Assembly (NCBI RefSeq): GCF_003994475.1
Contig: NZ_RZNY01000009.1
Coordinates: 1 to 64,000, forward strand
DNA: 64,000 nucleotides
Origin: Paenibacillus anaericanus
Lineage (GTDB): Bacteria; Bacillota; Bacilli; Paenibacillales; Paenibacillaceae
Direction: 5' to 3'
Of this stretch, positions 8,759 to 19,570 are shown in pieces. Both the position numbers and the translations under genes were made by a program. The first letter of the stretch is position 1. Every line of letters starts with the position of its first letter. The notes beneath the pieces are model-generated. The model was not told where the DNA came from. It ran no database searches and saw only the letters and a program-made list of their open reading frames with translations.

Positions 8759-9811
8759 TTGAAAATACATATTATGGATCTAAGTCCAGGTGATCGTCTT
8801 AAAGGTGACGTCTTTAACAATTATGGCGTATTGGTTCTCCAAAAAGAATCGTCTTTATCCAGTGATGCGATTGTGAAACTCATGCAACATGGTATTGATT
8901 ACGTAGAAATCGAACCTCACACAGTTGAACATTATTTCCAGCCAAACAATTCAACCTCAGATACCATCCAAAAGATAAAACCGTTCTTCGACGAAGCTGT
9001 TGATGGATTTGAGGACATTTTTCTGTCAGCACTATCAAATGGTACATACGACGATGCTAAAGTCGATGATCTGCTACAACCTATGGTTAACAATTTGGGC
9101 GGCCAGAAGGATGTTGTCTCTCTCCTTCTGTTACTGTCTGATAGTGGCAATGACAATTACACGTACAATCACTCCTTACAAGTTGGAATGCTCTCCTATT
9201 ATATCGCTTCTTGGCTCGGTTATTCAAAGCTAGAGGCTTATGAGGTCAGTAAAGCTGGTTATTTAATCGATATCGGTAAATGTAAGCTGGATCAGGATGT
9301 TCTATCCAAGCCCGGTAAACTTACGCCTGAGGAATTTGAAGAAGTGAAACGTCATACTATCTATGGCCATGACATCATCCTCAATTCCACGGACGATGAG
9401 ATTTCAGCAATAGTCGCTTTACAGCATCATGAACGTGATGATGGAAGCGGATATCCGCAAGGCCTGCTGGACAAGCAGATCCATCCTTATGCCAAGATCA
9501 CGGCCGTAGCTGATGTATATACCGCTATGACTTCAAATCGGGTATATCAGTCCAAGCATGAATTCCTGGCTGTACTTCGCGAATTGAATTCCCTTAGTTT
9601 TGGTAAGCTTAGCCCCGAGCCTACTCAGGCCCTCATCAAACATTTACTACCTAACTTTATCGGTAAGAACGTGCTTCTCTCTTCCGGTGAAATCGGCTCC
9701 ATCATCATGACGAATCAGACCGATTTCTTTCGCCCTTTAGTACGAACTGACTCTGGATTCGTGGACTTATCCAAGGAGCGAGAGATATCTATATCCGAAG
9801 TGTATATGTAG
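8759..9811 (+). CDS. Degenerate HD-GYP domain protein (HD histidine replaced), TTG start
   Basis: The open frame reaches back to 8483 inside moaE, but a TTG at 8759 has GAGGTG 9 bases upstream. It yields KIHIMDLSPGDRLKGDVF, colinear with the N-terminus of the HD-GYP protein at 5129-6232. The 350-residue product keeps NYTYNHSLQV, QHHERDDGSGYPQGL and VADVYTAMTSNRVY. The HD dyad reads YLIDIGKCKL, so Ile170 (ATC at 9266) replaces the metal-binding His. Hydrolysis is therefore doubtful, and a c-di-GMP-binding or regulatory role is an inference. Confidence 0.85.
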   Translation: MKIHIMDLSPGDRLKGDVFNNYGVLVLQKESSLSSDAIVKLMQHGIDYVEIEPHTVEHYFQPNNSTSDTIQKIKPFFDEAVDGFEDIFLSALSNGTYDDAKVDDLLQPMVNNLGGQKDVVSLLLLLSDSGNDNYTYNHSLQVGMLSYYIASWLGYSKLEAYEVSKAGYLIDIGKCKLDQDVLSKPGKLTPEEFEEVKRHTIYGHDIILNSTDDEISAIVALQHHERDDGSGYPQGLLDKQIHPYAKITAVADVYTAMTSNRVYQSKHEFLAVLRELNSLSFGKLSPEPTQALIKHLLPNFIGKNVLLSSGEIGSIIMTNQTDFFRPLVRTDSGFVDLSKEREISISEVYM

Positions 9812-9860
9812 TACATAAATAGTAAGACTCCCGCGGTCTGATTATTAGGAGCTGTTCATT

Positions 9861-10034
9861 TTGGAAATTGTCAGTAAGATCGAAATTCTCCGGTTGGAAT
9901 TGAATAAACTATGTGCCAATAAACGCCTTGCCGACCAAGAAGTTATCGAGACAAGTCAACAACTTGACGCCGTACTTAACGAATACAATCTATTGCGAAT
10001 GCAGAGACGCGTCCCATTTTTAAAGAAGGCCTAG
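9861..10034 (+). CDS. Spo0E-like aspartyl-phosphate phosphatase, TTG start
   Basis: Small gene of 57 codons starting with TTG at 9861, with AGGAG 9 bases upstream. The product is two helices with the family signature TSQQLDAVLNEYN (the SQxLD motif) after KIEILRLELNKLC. Spo0E-type proteins dephosphorylate Spo0A~P or related response regulators and delay sporulation. It stands alone, 49 bases after the degenerate HD-GYP gene, and may share its transcript. A large hairpin follows it. Confidence 0.85.
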   Translation: MEIVSKIEILRLELNKLCANKRLADQEVIETSQQLDAVLNEYNLLRMQRRVPFLKKA

Positions 10035-10089
10035 CCCTAACAGGTTAGGTCTAATTTTATACCCTCTAATTGGAGTGCTAACGCAAATT

Positions 10090-10152
10090 AAAATACGTGT
10101 CCGTGAGACTTGAACACAGGGAGTGTACAAGTCACAACGGGACACGTATTTT
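10090..10152. terminator. Large bidirectional hairpin between the Spo0E-like gene and sufB
   Basis: Perfect 13-base arms AAAATACGTGTCC (10090-10102) and GGACACGTATTTT (10140-10152), with inner pairs (ACTTG/CAAGT, ACAC/GTGT). A-run and T-run flanks on the two sides fit termination from both converging transcripts. Confidence 0.75.
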
Positions 10153-10182
10153 TACGTATGGCGAGATTTATGATTAATCAAA

Positions 10183-11580
10183 TTAACCAATGGAACCTTC
10201 CATTTCGAACTTGATAAGTCTATTCATCTCAACCGCGTATTCCATTGGAAGTTCTTTAGTGAACGGTTCAATGAAACCCATTACGATCATTTGTGTTGCT
10301 TCCGCTTCAGTAAGGCCGCGGCTCATCAGATAGAACAGCTGCTCTTCCGATACCTTCGACACCGTCGCTTCGTGCTCAAGCATAATGTTATCGTTCATGA
10401 TTTCATTGTAAGGGATTGTATCTGAAGTGGATTCGTTATCCATAATCAAAGTATCACACTTAATGTTGGATTTCGCACCTTCCGCATTACGACCAAAGGA
10501 AGCCAACCCACGATAGGTTACTTTACCTCCATGCTTACTGATCGATTTCGAAATGATGGTGGACGTTGTATCTGGAGCCAGATGGATCATTTTGGCACCA
10601 GCATCCTGATGTTGGCCTTTACCCGCAACAGCGATGGAAAGTACGCTCCCCTTCGCCCCACGTCCTTTAAGAATAACAGCTGGATATTTCATCGTCAGTT
10701 TGGAACCAATGTTTCCATCGACCCATTCCATCGTTGCATTCTCTTCAGCTACCGCACGTTTGGTTACGAGATTATAGATATTTGGTGCCCAGTTCTGAAT
10801 CGTCGTATAACGTACACGTGCGTTCTTCTTGCAGACGATTTCTACAACAGCACTGTGTAGGGAGTTCGTACTGTAGATTGGAGCCGTACATCCTTCTACA
10901 TAGTGCACAAAGCTGTCTTCATCGGCAATAATGAGCGTACGTTCAAACTGTCCCATGTTCTCCGAATTGATTCGGAAGTAGGCTTGTAATGGAACTTCAC
11001 ATTTTACGCCCTTCGGCACATAAATGAAGCTACCCCCAGACCATACCGCACTATTCAATGCTGCAAACTTATTATCTGCTGGAGGGATTACAGTTGCAAA
11101 GTACTCACGCAAAAGCTCTGGGTACTCACGTAACGCCGTATCCGTATCTGTAAAGATAACACCTTGATCTTCCAGTTCTTTTTGCATGCTATGATAAACT
11201 ACCTCGGATTCATACTGTGCCGACACACCCGCTAGAAACTTCTGTTCCGCTTCTGGAATTCCAAGCTTATCAAATGTTTCTTTGATTTCAGTAGGAACCT
11301 CTTCCCACGTCTTCCCTTGTTTCTCCGATGGTCTTACGTAGTATTGGATATCCTCGAAATCAAGTCCTTCGAGCTCTCCGCCCCATGTAGGAAGAGGCAT
11401 CTTCTCGAATTGTGCTAGTGACTTCAGACGGAAGTCCAGCATCCACTCAGGTTCATTCTTAATCTTGGAGATTTCCATGACAACTTCACGGGTTAATCCT
11501 TTGCCCGTTTGGAAAATTGATTTATGTTCATCTCTAAAGCCATATTGGTACTCTTCCATATCAGGCGCTTTCTTAGCCAT
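10183..11580 (-). CDS. sufB: Fe-S cluster scaffold subunit SufB
   Basis: Protein of 465 residues, the normal SufB length. Typical segments are [40 protein letters not shown], the [10 protein letters not shown] stretch, [20 protein letters not shown], and the C-terminal [20 protein letters not shown]. SufB forms the SufBC2D scaffold on which [4Fe-4S] clusters are built. Last gene of sufCDSUB, the usual Firmicute order, 13 bases after sufU, with AAGGGGG before the ATG. Confidence 0.97.
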   Translation of the reverse strand: MAKKAPDMEEYQYGFRDEHKSIFQTGKGLTREVVMEISKIKNEPEWMLDFRLKSLAQFEKMPLPTWGGELEGLDFEDIQYYVRPSEKQGKTWEEVPTEIKETFDKLGIPEAEQKFLAGVSAQYESEVVYHSMQKELEDQGVIFTDTDTALREYPELLREYFATVIPPADNKFAALNSAVWSGGSFIYVPKGVKCEVPLQAYFRINSENMGQFERTLIIADEDSFVHYVEGCTAPIYSTNSLHSAVVEIVCKKNARVRYTTIQNWAPNIYNLVTKRAVAEENATMEWVDGNIGSKLTMKYPAVILKGRGAKGSVLSIAVAGKGQHQDAGAKMIHLAPDTTSTIISKSISKHGGKVTYRGLASFGRNAEGAKSNIKCDTLIMDNESTSDTIPYNEIMNDNIMLEHEATVSKVSEEQLFYLMSRGLTEAEATQMIVMGFIEPFTKELPMEYAVEMNRLIKFEMEGSIG

Positions 11581-11593
11581 AGCTGATACCCCC

Positions 11594-12021
11594 TTATTGT
11601 TTGGACTCTTCGTTAATACCCTTCTTCAGCGCGTTCCACGCAAGCGTGGCACACTTGATTCGGGCAGGAAATTTATTAACTCCAGATAAAGCTTCTATAT
11701 CTTCATAATCATCAAATTCCGCCGGTTCACCTTTCATCAGACAGGAGAATCGGTCAGCCAAATCCATTGCTTCAGCAAAAGTACGACCTTTAACTGCCTC
11801 TGTCATCATGGACGCAGAAGACATACTGATGGAACAACCATCACCCGTAAAACGGGCATCTTTCACAATATCGTCCTCAATAACAAGATGAAGGGAAATA
11901 CGATCCCCACAGGTAGGGTTATTCAACTCCACCGTCAAAGTCTCGTTATCAAATTTACCACGATTTCGTGGAGTTTTATAATGATCCATAATTACGCGGC
12001 GGTACAAATCGTCAAGTTGCA

Positions 12022-12022
<1 letters not shown>
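11594..12022 (-). CDS. sufU: Zinc-dependent sulfurtransferase SufU
   Basis: Protein of 142 residues in the IscU/SufU family. The three conserved cysteines and the aspartate are visible in [24 protein letters not shown] and [12 protein letters not shown]. The insert between the second and third cysteines is typical of SufU rather than IscU. In Bacillus, SufU binds zinc and accepts persulfide from SufS. Its ATG overlaps the sufS stop by one base. Confidence 0.96.
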
Positions 12023-14534
<2,512 letters not shown>

Positions 14535-14552
14535 CTCTATTCCTCCTTCCAA

Positions 14553-15335
14553 TTAGGCTTCTTGACCGACAGTCTCGTCCTCAATACCAAGTTCCTCTTT
14601 GATCCAATCGTAACCGTCTTGTTCTAGACGTTCTGCCAATTCTGGACCACCAGATTTAACGATACGTCCTTGCATCATAACGTGTACGAAATCCGGCTTA
14701 ACATAGTTAAGCAAGCGTTGATAGTGGGTAATAATTAGGAAGCCACGCTCTTCGCTACGCATAGCATTCACACCATTTGCTACGATCCGTAGGGCATCGA
14801 TATCAAGACCCGAATCGATCTCGTCCAACACAACGATCTTTGGATCTAGCAACATCATTTGTAGAATTTCATTACGTTTCTTCTCTCCACCAGAGAAGCC
14901 CTCATTTAAATAACGGTGTGCAAACTCAGGATTCATTTCGAGTTCCTTCATTTTGCCTTCCATTTGACGAATGAATTTGATTAGTGATACTTCATTACCT
15001 TCGCCACGACGCGAGTTGATTGCACTGCGAAGAAAGTCGGAGTTGGTTACTCCTGCAATTTCACTTGGATACTGCATCGCCAAAAATAGACCTGCGCGAG
15101 CGCGTTCATCGACTGCCATTTCCAGAACATCTTCCCCGTCCAGGGTTACGTTACCTTCAGTCACTTCATATTTAGGATGGCCCATCAGTGCGGAAGCAAG
15201 TGTACTTTTACCTGTTCCGTTTGGACCCATAATCGCGTGAATTTCGCCGCCCTTTATTTCAATATCGATCCCCTTGAGAATTTGTTTCCCCTCAATTGTC
15301 GCTTTAAGACCTTCAATCACGAAATGTGTAGCCAT
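14553..15335 (-). CDS. sufC: Fe-S assembly ATPase SufC
   Basis: ABC-type ATPase of 260 residues. Walker A is GPNGTGKSTLASALMG, the signature is FSGGEKKRNEILQM, Walker B is IVVLDEIDSGLD, and the H-loop is FLIITHYQRLL. The ATG at 15335 is chosen over a TTG at 15353 because the AGGAG lies between them. The leader TTGGAAGGAG is nearly the same as the one before sufD. First gene of the suf operon. It drives conformational change in SufBCD. Confidence 0.97.
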   Translation of the reverse strand: MATHFVIEGLKATIEGKQILKGIDIEIKGGEIHAIMGPNGTGKSTLASALMGHPKYEVTEGNVTLDGEDVLEMAVDERARAGLFLAMQYPSEIAGVTNSDFLRSAINSRRGEGNEVSLIKFIRQMEGKMKELEMNPEFAHRYLNEGFSGGEKKRNEILQMMLLDPKIVVLDEIDSGLDIDALRIVANGVNAMRSEERGFLIITHYQRLLNYVKPDFVHVMMQGRIVKSGGPELAERLEQDGYDWIKEELGIEDETVGQEA

Positions 15336-15415
15336 ATTTATAGCTCCTTCCAATTGTCGTCAATTATTTGATATTACGTGTATTATTACAGGGACACCTC
15401 CCTGAAGTTAAACTG

Positions 15416-15475
15416 ATTATACCATAATCATTCTCAGTTGAGAATTATTATTACTGATTATCATTGATTCTCATT
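15416..15475 (-). promoter_or_regulatory. suf promoter with overlapping Fur/PerR-like boxes
   Basis: On the minus strand the -10 is TATAAT (15416-15421), with a weaker TTCTCA about 17 bases upstream. Around and upstream of it are several near-matches to the 7-1-7 Fur box TGATAATNATTATCA. TAATAATAATTCTCA matches 12 of 14, its complementary reading TGAGAATTATTATTA the same, and TGAGAATGATTATGG 11 of 14. A perfect 16-base palindrome ATTCTCA..TGAGAAT is included. The gene-free stretch 15336-15648 holds this promoter, the sufC leader and the dps terminator. Confidence 0.5.
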
Positions 15476-15588
15476 CCATTCTATCGCACTTGTATAGCTT
15501 AATCAATGCCTCTTAGCTTAACTACGGCTTCTGTACTATATAATTCCTCATAGTAAATTCCTCCACCTTAGAATTTGTCGAAAACAAA

Positions 15589-15619
15589 CGGACTTAGCCT
15601 TATTTCTCGGCTAAGTCCG
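15589..15619 (-). terminator. Intrinsic terminator of dps
   Basis: Arms CGGACTTAGCC (15589-15599) and GGCTAAGTCCG (15609-15619) form an 11-base perfect stem. On the minus strand it is followed by TTTGTTTTCG. It lies directly after the dps stop codon. Confidence 0.85.
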
Positions 15620-15648
15620 CAATAATTAAACAGATTTTAGATTAGCTT

Positions 15649-16122
15649 TCATCCCAAAAAGGAACGAAGCATCCACATGTGTTTCTCAAGGTCACCTTGT
15701 AAACCTGTAAGTAGATCCCCAGTTACTTGGTCGTTGTCCTTCTCAGCGAGTTCGATACCTACCTGGAAGGATTCACAAAGTGTAGCGAAATCTTCAATCA
15801 GAGTTTGAACCATCCTCTGACTCTCTTCCTTACCCGATGCTTCCTGGATCGTAGCTAGCTTCAAATATTCTTTCATTGTTGCCGCCGGACTGCCTTGAAG
15901 CGTAATTAGACGCTCAGCAATCGCATCCATCATTAATGTAACCTCGTTGTATAGTTCTTCAAATTTAACATGTAGAGTGTAAAAATTCTCACCCTTAACA
16001 TACCAATGATAATGATGAAGTTTCACATACAATACATTCAAGTTGGCCACCTGTTCGCCTAATACCTTATCCAGATTTGATGCAACCACTTTATTTGAAG
16101 TACTCGAATCTGTTTTTGCCAT
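15649..16122 (-). CDS. dps: Dps-family DNA-binding ferroxidase/miniferritin
   Basis: Protein of 157 residues from the ATG at 16122, which has GAGGG 8 bases upstream; an earlier codon at 16137 is rejected. The inter-subunit ferroxidase site of Dps is visible: LHHYHWYVKGENFYTLHVKF and NEVTLMMDAIAERLITLQG. Bacillus relatives (MrgA, Dps) store iron and protect DNA from peroxide. It is next to the suf promoter with its Fur/PerR-like sites, although I found no clear PerR box in front of dps itself. Confidence 0.93.
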   Translation of the reverse strand: MAKTDSSTSNKVVASNLDKVLGEQVANLNVLYVKLHHYHWYVKGENFYTLHVKFEELYNEVTLMMDAIAERLITLQGSPAATMKEYLKLATIQEASGKEESQRMVQTLIEDFATLCESFQVGIELAEKDNDQVTGDLLTGLQGDLEKHMWMLRSFLG

Positions 16123-16320
16123 GATGAAATCCCTCATTTCTGATTATTATGTCAAATTGACTAACGTTCTTATATTTCTATTTACCCAAGACTTGGATTA
16201 ATAAATCAGGTATAAGGATTTAAAATCACTACCTTTTCCGATATACTAACTCTATATTTTAACACCATTTGGTTTGCAACGACTTTTGTAACATCATATA
16301 TTCGTGGAGGTGTCTAAATC

Positions 16321-17544
16321 GTGTCGCAATATTATCCTTTATCCCTTGAGAATGCCATCGTCTATGCACGTTCCATTCCTGATTTCTTTACTGCTGACGC
16401 CAATCTTAGTTGTGAAGAAATCGGTGATGGTAACTTAAATCTAGTCTTCAAAATTGAAGACCCAATCTCCGCAAAGAGTCTTATTGTTAAGCAGGCCTTG
16501 CCCTACGCCAAAGTTGTAGGTGAATCATGGCCACTAAGCCTAGATCGTGCGCGCATCGAACGTGAGGCACTGGTAATCCAGCACACCTTATGCCCCGATC
16601 TCGTACCTATCGTTTACGGTGGCAACCAAGAACTAGCGATAACAGTTATGGAGGATCTCTCCGATCACACCATCATGAGAAAAGGTCTGATTGACGGTAA
16701 CACTTATCCACGATTTCCCGAACATATCGGTAGATTTATCGCCCACACCCTTTTCTACACCTCTGATCTTGGCATGAATCAGCAGCGTAAGAAGGAGCAA
16801 GCGGCCCGTTTCGTAAATCCTGATTTGTGCAAAATCACCGAGGATCTCATTTTCGAAGACCCTTATCGCGATGTGCCTAATAATGATTTTTCTGAAGATA
16901 TTATTCTAGAGGTCAAACAACTATGGGAGGATACTGAACTTCACTTGGAGGTTGCACTTCTACGCGAGAAATTTCTTACGCACGGAGAAGCACTTCTTCA
17001 CGGAGATTTACACACGGGGAGTATCTTTGTTACAGCGCAGTCAACCAAGGTAATTGACCCCGAGTTTGCTTTTTATGGTCCTATGGGTTTCGATCTTGGG
17101 GCAATCATAGCCAATTTACTATTGAATTTCACTGCTCAACCAGGTTGGAGTGACAATACTGAGCTTCTAGAGGAACGTAGACAATGGCTCCTTACATCCA
17201 TTAAAAATGTTTGGGATCAATTCGAGAACCATTTCCGCAGGTTGTGGAACGATTATGGGATCGACCCCATCTCCAAAACACCCGGTTATCAAAATTTATA
17301 TATTCAAAAAGTACTACGGGATGCTGTTGGGTTCGCTGGATGTAAAATGATTCGCCGGATCGTAGGTCTCTCGCACGTAGCCGACATTGAGACGATCCAA
17401 GATGATGAACTCCGTCACCAGGCAAAGGTCACGGCATTACAAATAGGCAAAGCGCTCCTGAAATACGGACGATCCACTTCATCCATCGATGAAATCATCG
17501 ATTTAACAAAGCAAATTGTCCAAACAGAAGGAGTTAGTCTTTAA
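16321..17544 (+). CDS. mtnK: S-methyl-5-thioribose kinase MtnK, GTG start
   Basis: Protein of 407 residues starting at GTG, with GGAGGTG 8 bases upstream. MtnK motifs are EIGDGNLNLVFKI (nucleotide loop), VKQALPYAKVVGESWPL, the catalytic loop LLHGDLHTGSIFV and the metal motif VIDPEFAFYGPMGFDLG. It phosphorylates methylthioribose in the methionine salvage pathway. Unlike many Bacillus loci, mtnA is not adjacent, and I saw no S-box riboswitch in the roughly 180 bases upstream. Confidence 0.95.
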   Translation: MSQYYPLSLENAIVYARSIPDFFTADANLSCEEIGDGNLNLVFKIEDPISAKSLIVKQALPYAKVVGESWPLSLDRARIEREALVIQHTLCPDLVPIVYGGNQELAITVMEDLSDHTIMRKGLIDGNTYPRFPEHIGRFIAHTLFYTSDLGMNQQRKKEQAARFVNPDLCKITEDLIFEDPYRDVPNNDFSEDIILEVKQLWEDTELHLEVALLREKFLTHGEALLHGDLHTGSIFVTAQSTKVIDPEFAFYGPMGFDLGAIIANLLLNFTAQPGWSDNTELLEERRQWLLTSIKNVWDQFENHFRRLWNDYGIDPISKTPGYQNLYIQKVLRDAVGFAGCKMIRRIVGLSHVADIETIQDDELRHQAKVTALQIGKALLKYGRSTSSIDEIIDLTKQIVQTEGVSL

Positions 17545-17850
17545 AGCTCCGTATAATACCAATTTATTCTTTTTTTTAAAATGAACTTTTGACCTATTTA
17601 ATTATATTGATGCATAGAACTTTTGAACTAAATTTATAAGTCGGATATATTTTGATGAAAAATGATTGATCACAAAGGACTTTGGGACTATGATTGTACA
17701 TCCAGCGGTGCTATTATTAGAAGGAGAATTCGTATTGAATAGTAAATCACCTATTCTAATAATTGTAGATTGAACTAAAGTTTATCCTGATTTATTTTTT
17801 TCTTTAGTTCCTACTTTCTACATCAGCAAATTGATTTTTTTGGGGGAAAT
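17545..17850. other. Intergenic stretch with short repeats and a possible leader peptide
   Basis: AT-rich, 306 bases. It contains GAACTTTTGA twice (17583-17592, 17617-17626). A 12-codon TTG frame at 17735-17773, with AAGGAG about 8 bases before it, reads NSKSPILIIVD after the start. Right after its stop come 9-base inverted arms GAACTAAAG / CTTTAGTTC around a T-rich loop. This might be a leader peptide with an attenuator-like stem, or simply decayed sequence. Confidence 0.3.
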
Positions 17851-18408
17851 ATGGATAATCATAATCAAAACAACCATGAGGAATTGGGGTATTTGTTCAA
17901 TATTGAAATTTTGGTAAAGGACAAATCCAATGCACTGGCACTGCAAGCGCTGCTACAGTTGCTAAACAACGCTGAGAATATAATTGATTACCGTATTAAC
18001 TCAGGAATCGAATTAGGTTCAATCATAGAATCCCTTTTGGTCGCGAAGAAGCAAACCTTCATCTCAAACTCTTACAAACGACTAACAGCTACTGCTCAAG
18101 ACAAGAAGAAAGTATCACAAGCTCCCCCTTCTCCACCAGCAAAAGAAAAAAACAAACCCACTAAACCCCTAAGCGACAACTTCGCTAGTATGGCTAACAA
18201 CGGGGATTTTGGAGCTTGGATTCAAAAACATATTTCTGAGAATCGACTCATCCGTCTATCAGTTATACGTAATGGCGTGCGTACAAGTATCCCTTGCCGA
18301 ATTTTGAACTTTATACCAGAAACGTATGCTATGAATGTGTACCATGTAGACGAGAAGCAAGTGTATACGTTTAACCTAAGCGAAATTATTGATTTTATTG
18401 AGACTTAA
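17851..18408 (+). CDS. Hypothetical protein with proline/lysine linker
   Basis: Not recognised. 185 residues, soluble. An acidic N-terminal helix-rich part (residues 1-75) is followed by a linker rich in Pro, Lys and Ala (about 90-115, SQAPPSPPAKEKNKP), then a compact C-terminal part (about 125-185). That part reads RLIRLSVIRNGVRTSIPCRI and ends VYTFNLSEIIDFIE. Its predicted strand pattern is reminiscent of a small Sm-like beta barrel, but similarity by eye is weak. The start follows TTTTGGGGGAAAT, a G-rich binding site. A terminator follows, so it is a monocistronic unit. Confidence 0.65.
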   Translation: MDNHNQNNHEELGYLFNIEILVKDKSNALALQALLQLLNNAENIIDYRINSGIELGSIIESLLVAKKQTFISNSYKRLTATAQDKKKVSQAPPSPPAKEKNKPTKPLSDNFASMANNGDFGAWIQKHISENRLIRLSVIRNGVRTSIPCRILNFIPETYAMNVYHVDEKQVYTFNLSEIIDFIET

Positions 18409-18428
18409 CTATATTTTGTGACAGTGTA

Positions 18429-18486
18429 AAAAAGAGGCTGCACCCAAGTAGATATATCAATACTTGTGGGGCAACCTCTTTGTTTG
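18429..18486. terminator. Bidirectional terminator
   Basis: Arms AAAGAGGCTGC and GCAACCTCTTT with one mismatch, extended inward by CCC/GGG and AAGTA/TACTT. It is flanked by A-runs on the left and T-rich sequence on the right. It serves the hypothetical gene on the plus strand and the DUF423 gene on the minus strand. Confidence 0.85.
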
Positions 18487-18511
18487 AAATTTCATGTTCA
18501 TCCATAAACTT

Positions 18512-18892
18512 TTACTTCGATTGGTTAGTCCATGCGGCCGATGCTAAGAGTAACCAGCCGACAATAAAGGATATGCCCCCGAGTGGAGTAATTGGACCTA
18601 GCCATTTCCATCCAGTAATAGCCATCAAATATAAACTTCCAGAGAACAGAACAATACCTATGACGAATAATCGATTCGCCCAAAGCCATTTACGAGACTC
18701 CCCCAGCTTCCCGGCTAACAGTGCAGTAATGAGAATCCCTAAAGCATGAATCATATGATAGTGAACTCCGGTCTCATAAGTTCCAGTCGCTTTCTCACCG
18801 ATTATGGGCTCCAAAATGTGAGCACCAAAAGCGCCGAGAGCCACCGCAAGAGACATCAAAACGGCACCAATCCTTACATATTTACGCTGCAT
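18512..18892 (-). CDS. DUF423 family membrane protein (YwdK-like)
   Basis: Protein of 126 residues with four hydrophobic segments. The DUF423 pattern is clear: ALGAFGAH near the first membrane segment, TGVHYHMIHALGIL, GIVLFSGSLYLMAITG and a final GGISFIVGWLLLA. B. subtilis YwdK belongs to the same family. Function is unknown. It faces the preceding hypothetical gene across a shared terminator. Confidence 0.9.
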   Translation of the reverse strand: MQRKYVRIGAVLMSLAVALGAFGAHILEPIIGEKATGTYETGVHYHMIHALGILITALLAGKLGESRKWLWANRLFVIGIVLFSGSLYLMAITGWKWLGPITPLGGISFIVGWLLLASAAWTNQSK

Positions 18893-19024
18893 TATTTCGC
18901 CTCCTCGCCATCACTTTGCCAGAATGAGGCATAAAATGCAAACGAAAACTTGAATTTCAGCTTAGATTATGGAAAATTAAGTAGTAGTGAAACGAATGAC
19001 TATGTTCCCAAAGGAGATTAAAGA

Positions 19025-19438
19025 ATGGATCATATTAACCTAACTGAATCAAACGCTCCATATAACACAATCCAGCCAAACAATACGGTGGCAGTCCGCA
19101 AACATTCTGGTCCAGGCATCGCGTCTTTTATCATCAGTTTGCTAGCTATTATAGGTTATATCGCAGCGATTGGAATTATTGCCACGGGCGTAAATGACAT
19201 TGTACTCCTATCAGGTGAAATGTCCGGAGAGGAACTAGTTCAGCAATCCGGCGTCATTGTTGGCTTCCTAATATTTGTCGTGGCTGGGGTATTGAATATG
19301 GTTTCGTTAATTTTGGGAATTGTCGGGCTCGTAATCAAAAACCGAAAAAAAGTATTTGTAATCCTCGGATTAGTACTCTCTTGCATTTCAATATTACTTA
19401 TGATTATCTTATTCGTTATAGGTAGCATGATTAGCTAG
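19025..19438 (+). CDS. Small membrane protein, DUF4064/DUF4190-like
   Basis: Protein of 137 residues. A polar N-terminal tail of about 30 residues is followed by a hydrophobic pair (GIASFIISLLAIIGYIAAIG) and two more membrane segments, GFLIFVVAGVLNMVSLILG and VILGLVLSCISILLMIILF. The layout of tail, TM, loop and two C-terminal TM segments is typical of DUF4190/DUF4064 proteins, which have no known function. AAAGGAG is placed well before the ATG. It is a single-gene unit. Confidence 0.75.
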   Translation: MDHINLTESNAPYNTIQPNNTVAVRKHSGPGIASFIISLLAIIGYIAAIGIIATGVNDIVLLSGEMSGEELVQQSGVIVGFLIFVVAGVLNMVSLILGIVGLVIKNRKKVFVILGLVLSCISILLMIILFVIGSMIS

Positions 19439-19570
19439 TAGATCCATTCTCGGAAGTTCTACAAGAAGTATTTCCTACACAGGTATTTCGATAGTAATGT
19501 ATTGATGATGTTAAACCCTCTCTCTTTTAGCTATAATAGATTTATATGAAATGAACTTAAGGAGATACTT

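Noticed and set aside
16138-16320. Possible S-box riboswitch before mtnK
   Set aside because: I looked for the SAM-riboswitch pattern and terminator; the stretch is short and AT-rich and shows neither.
17583-17686. Near-repeats of GAACTTTTGA as a CRISPR-like or operator array
   Set aside because: Only two exact copies with uneven spacing and a third poor match; too weak for an array.
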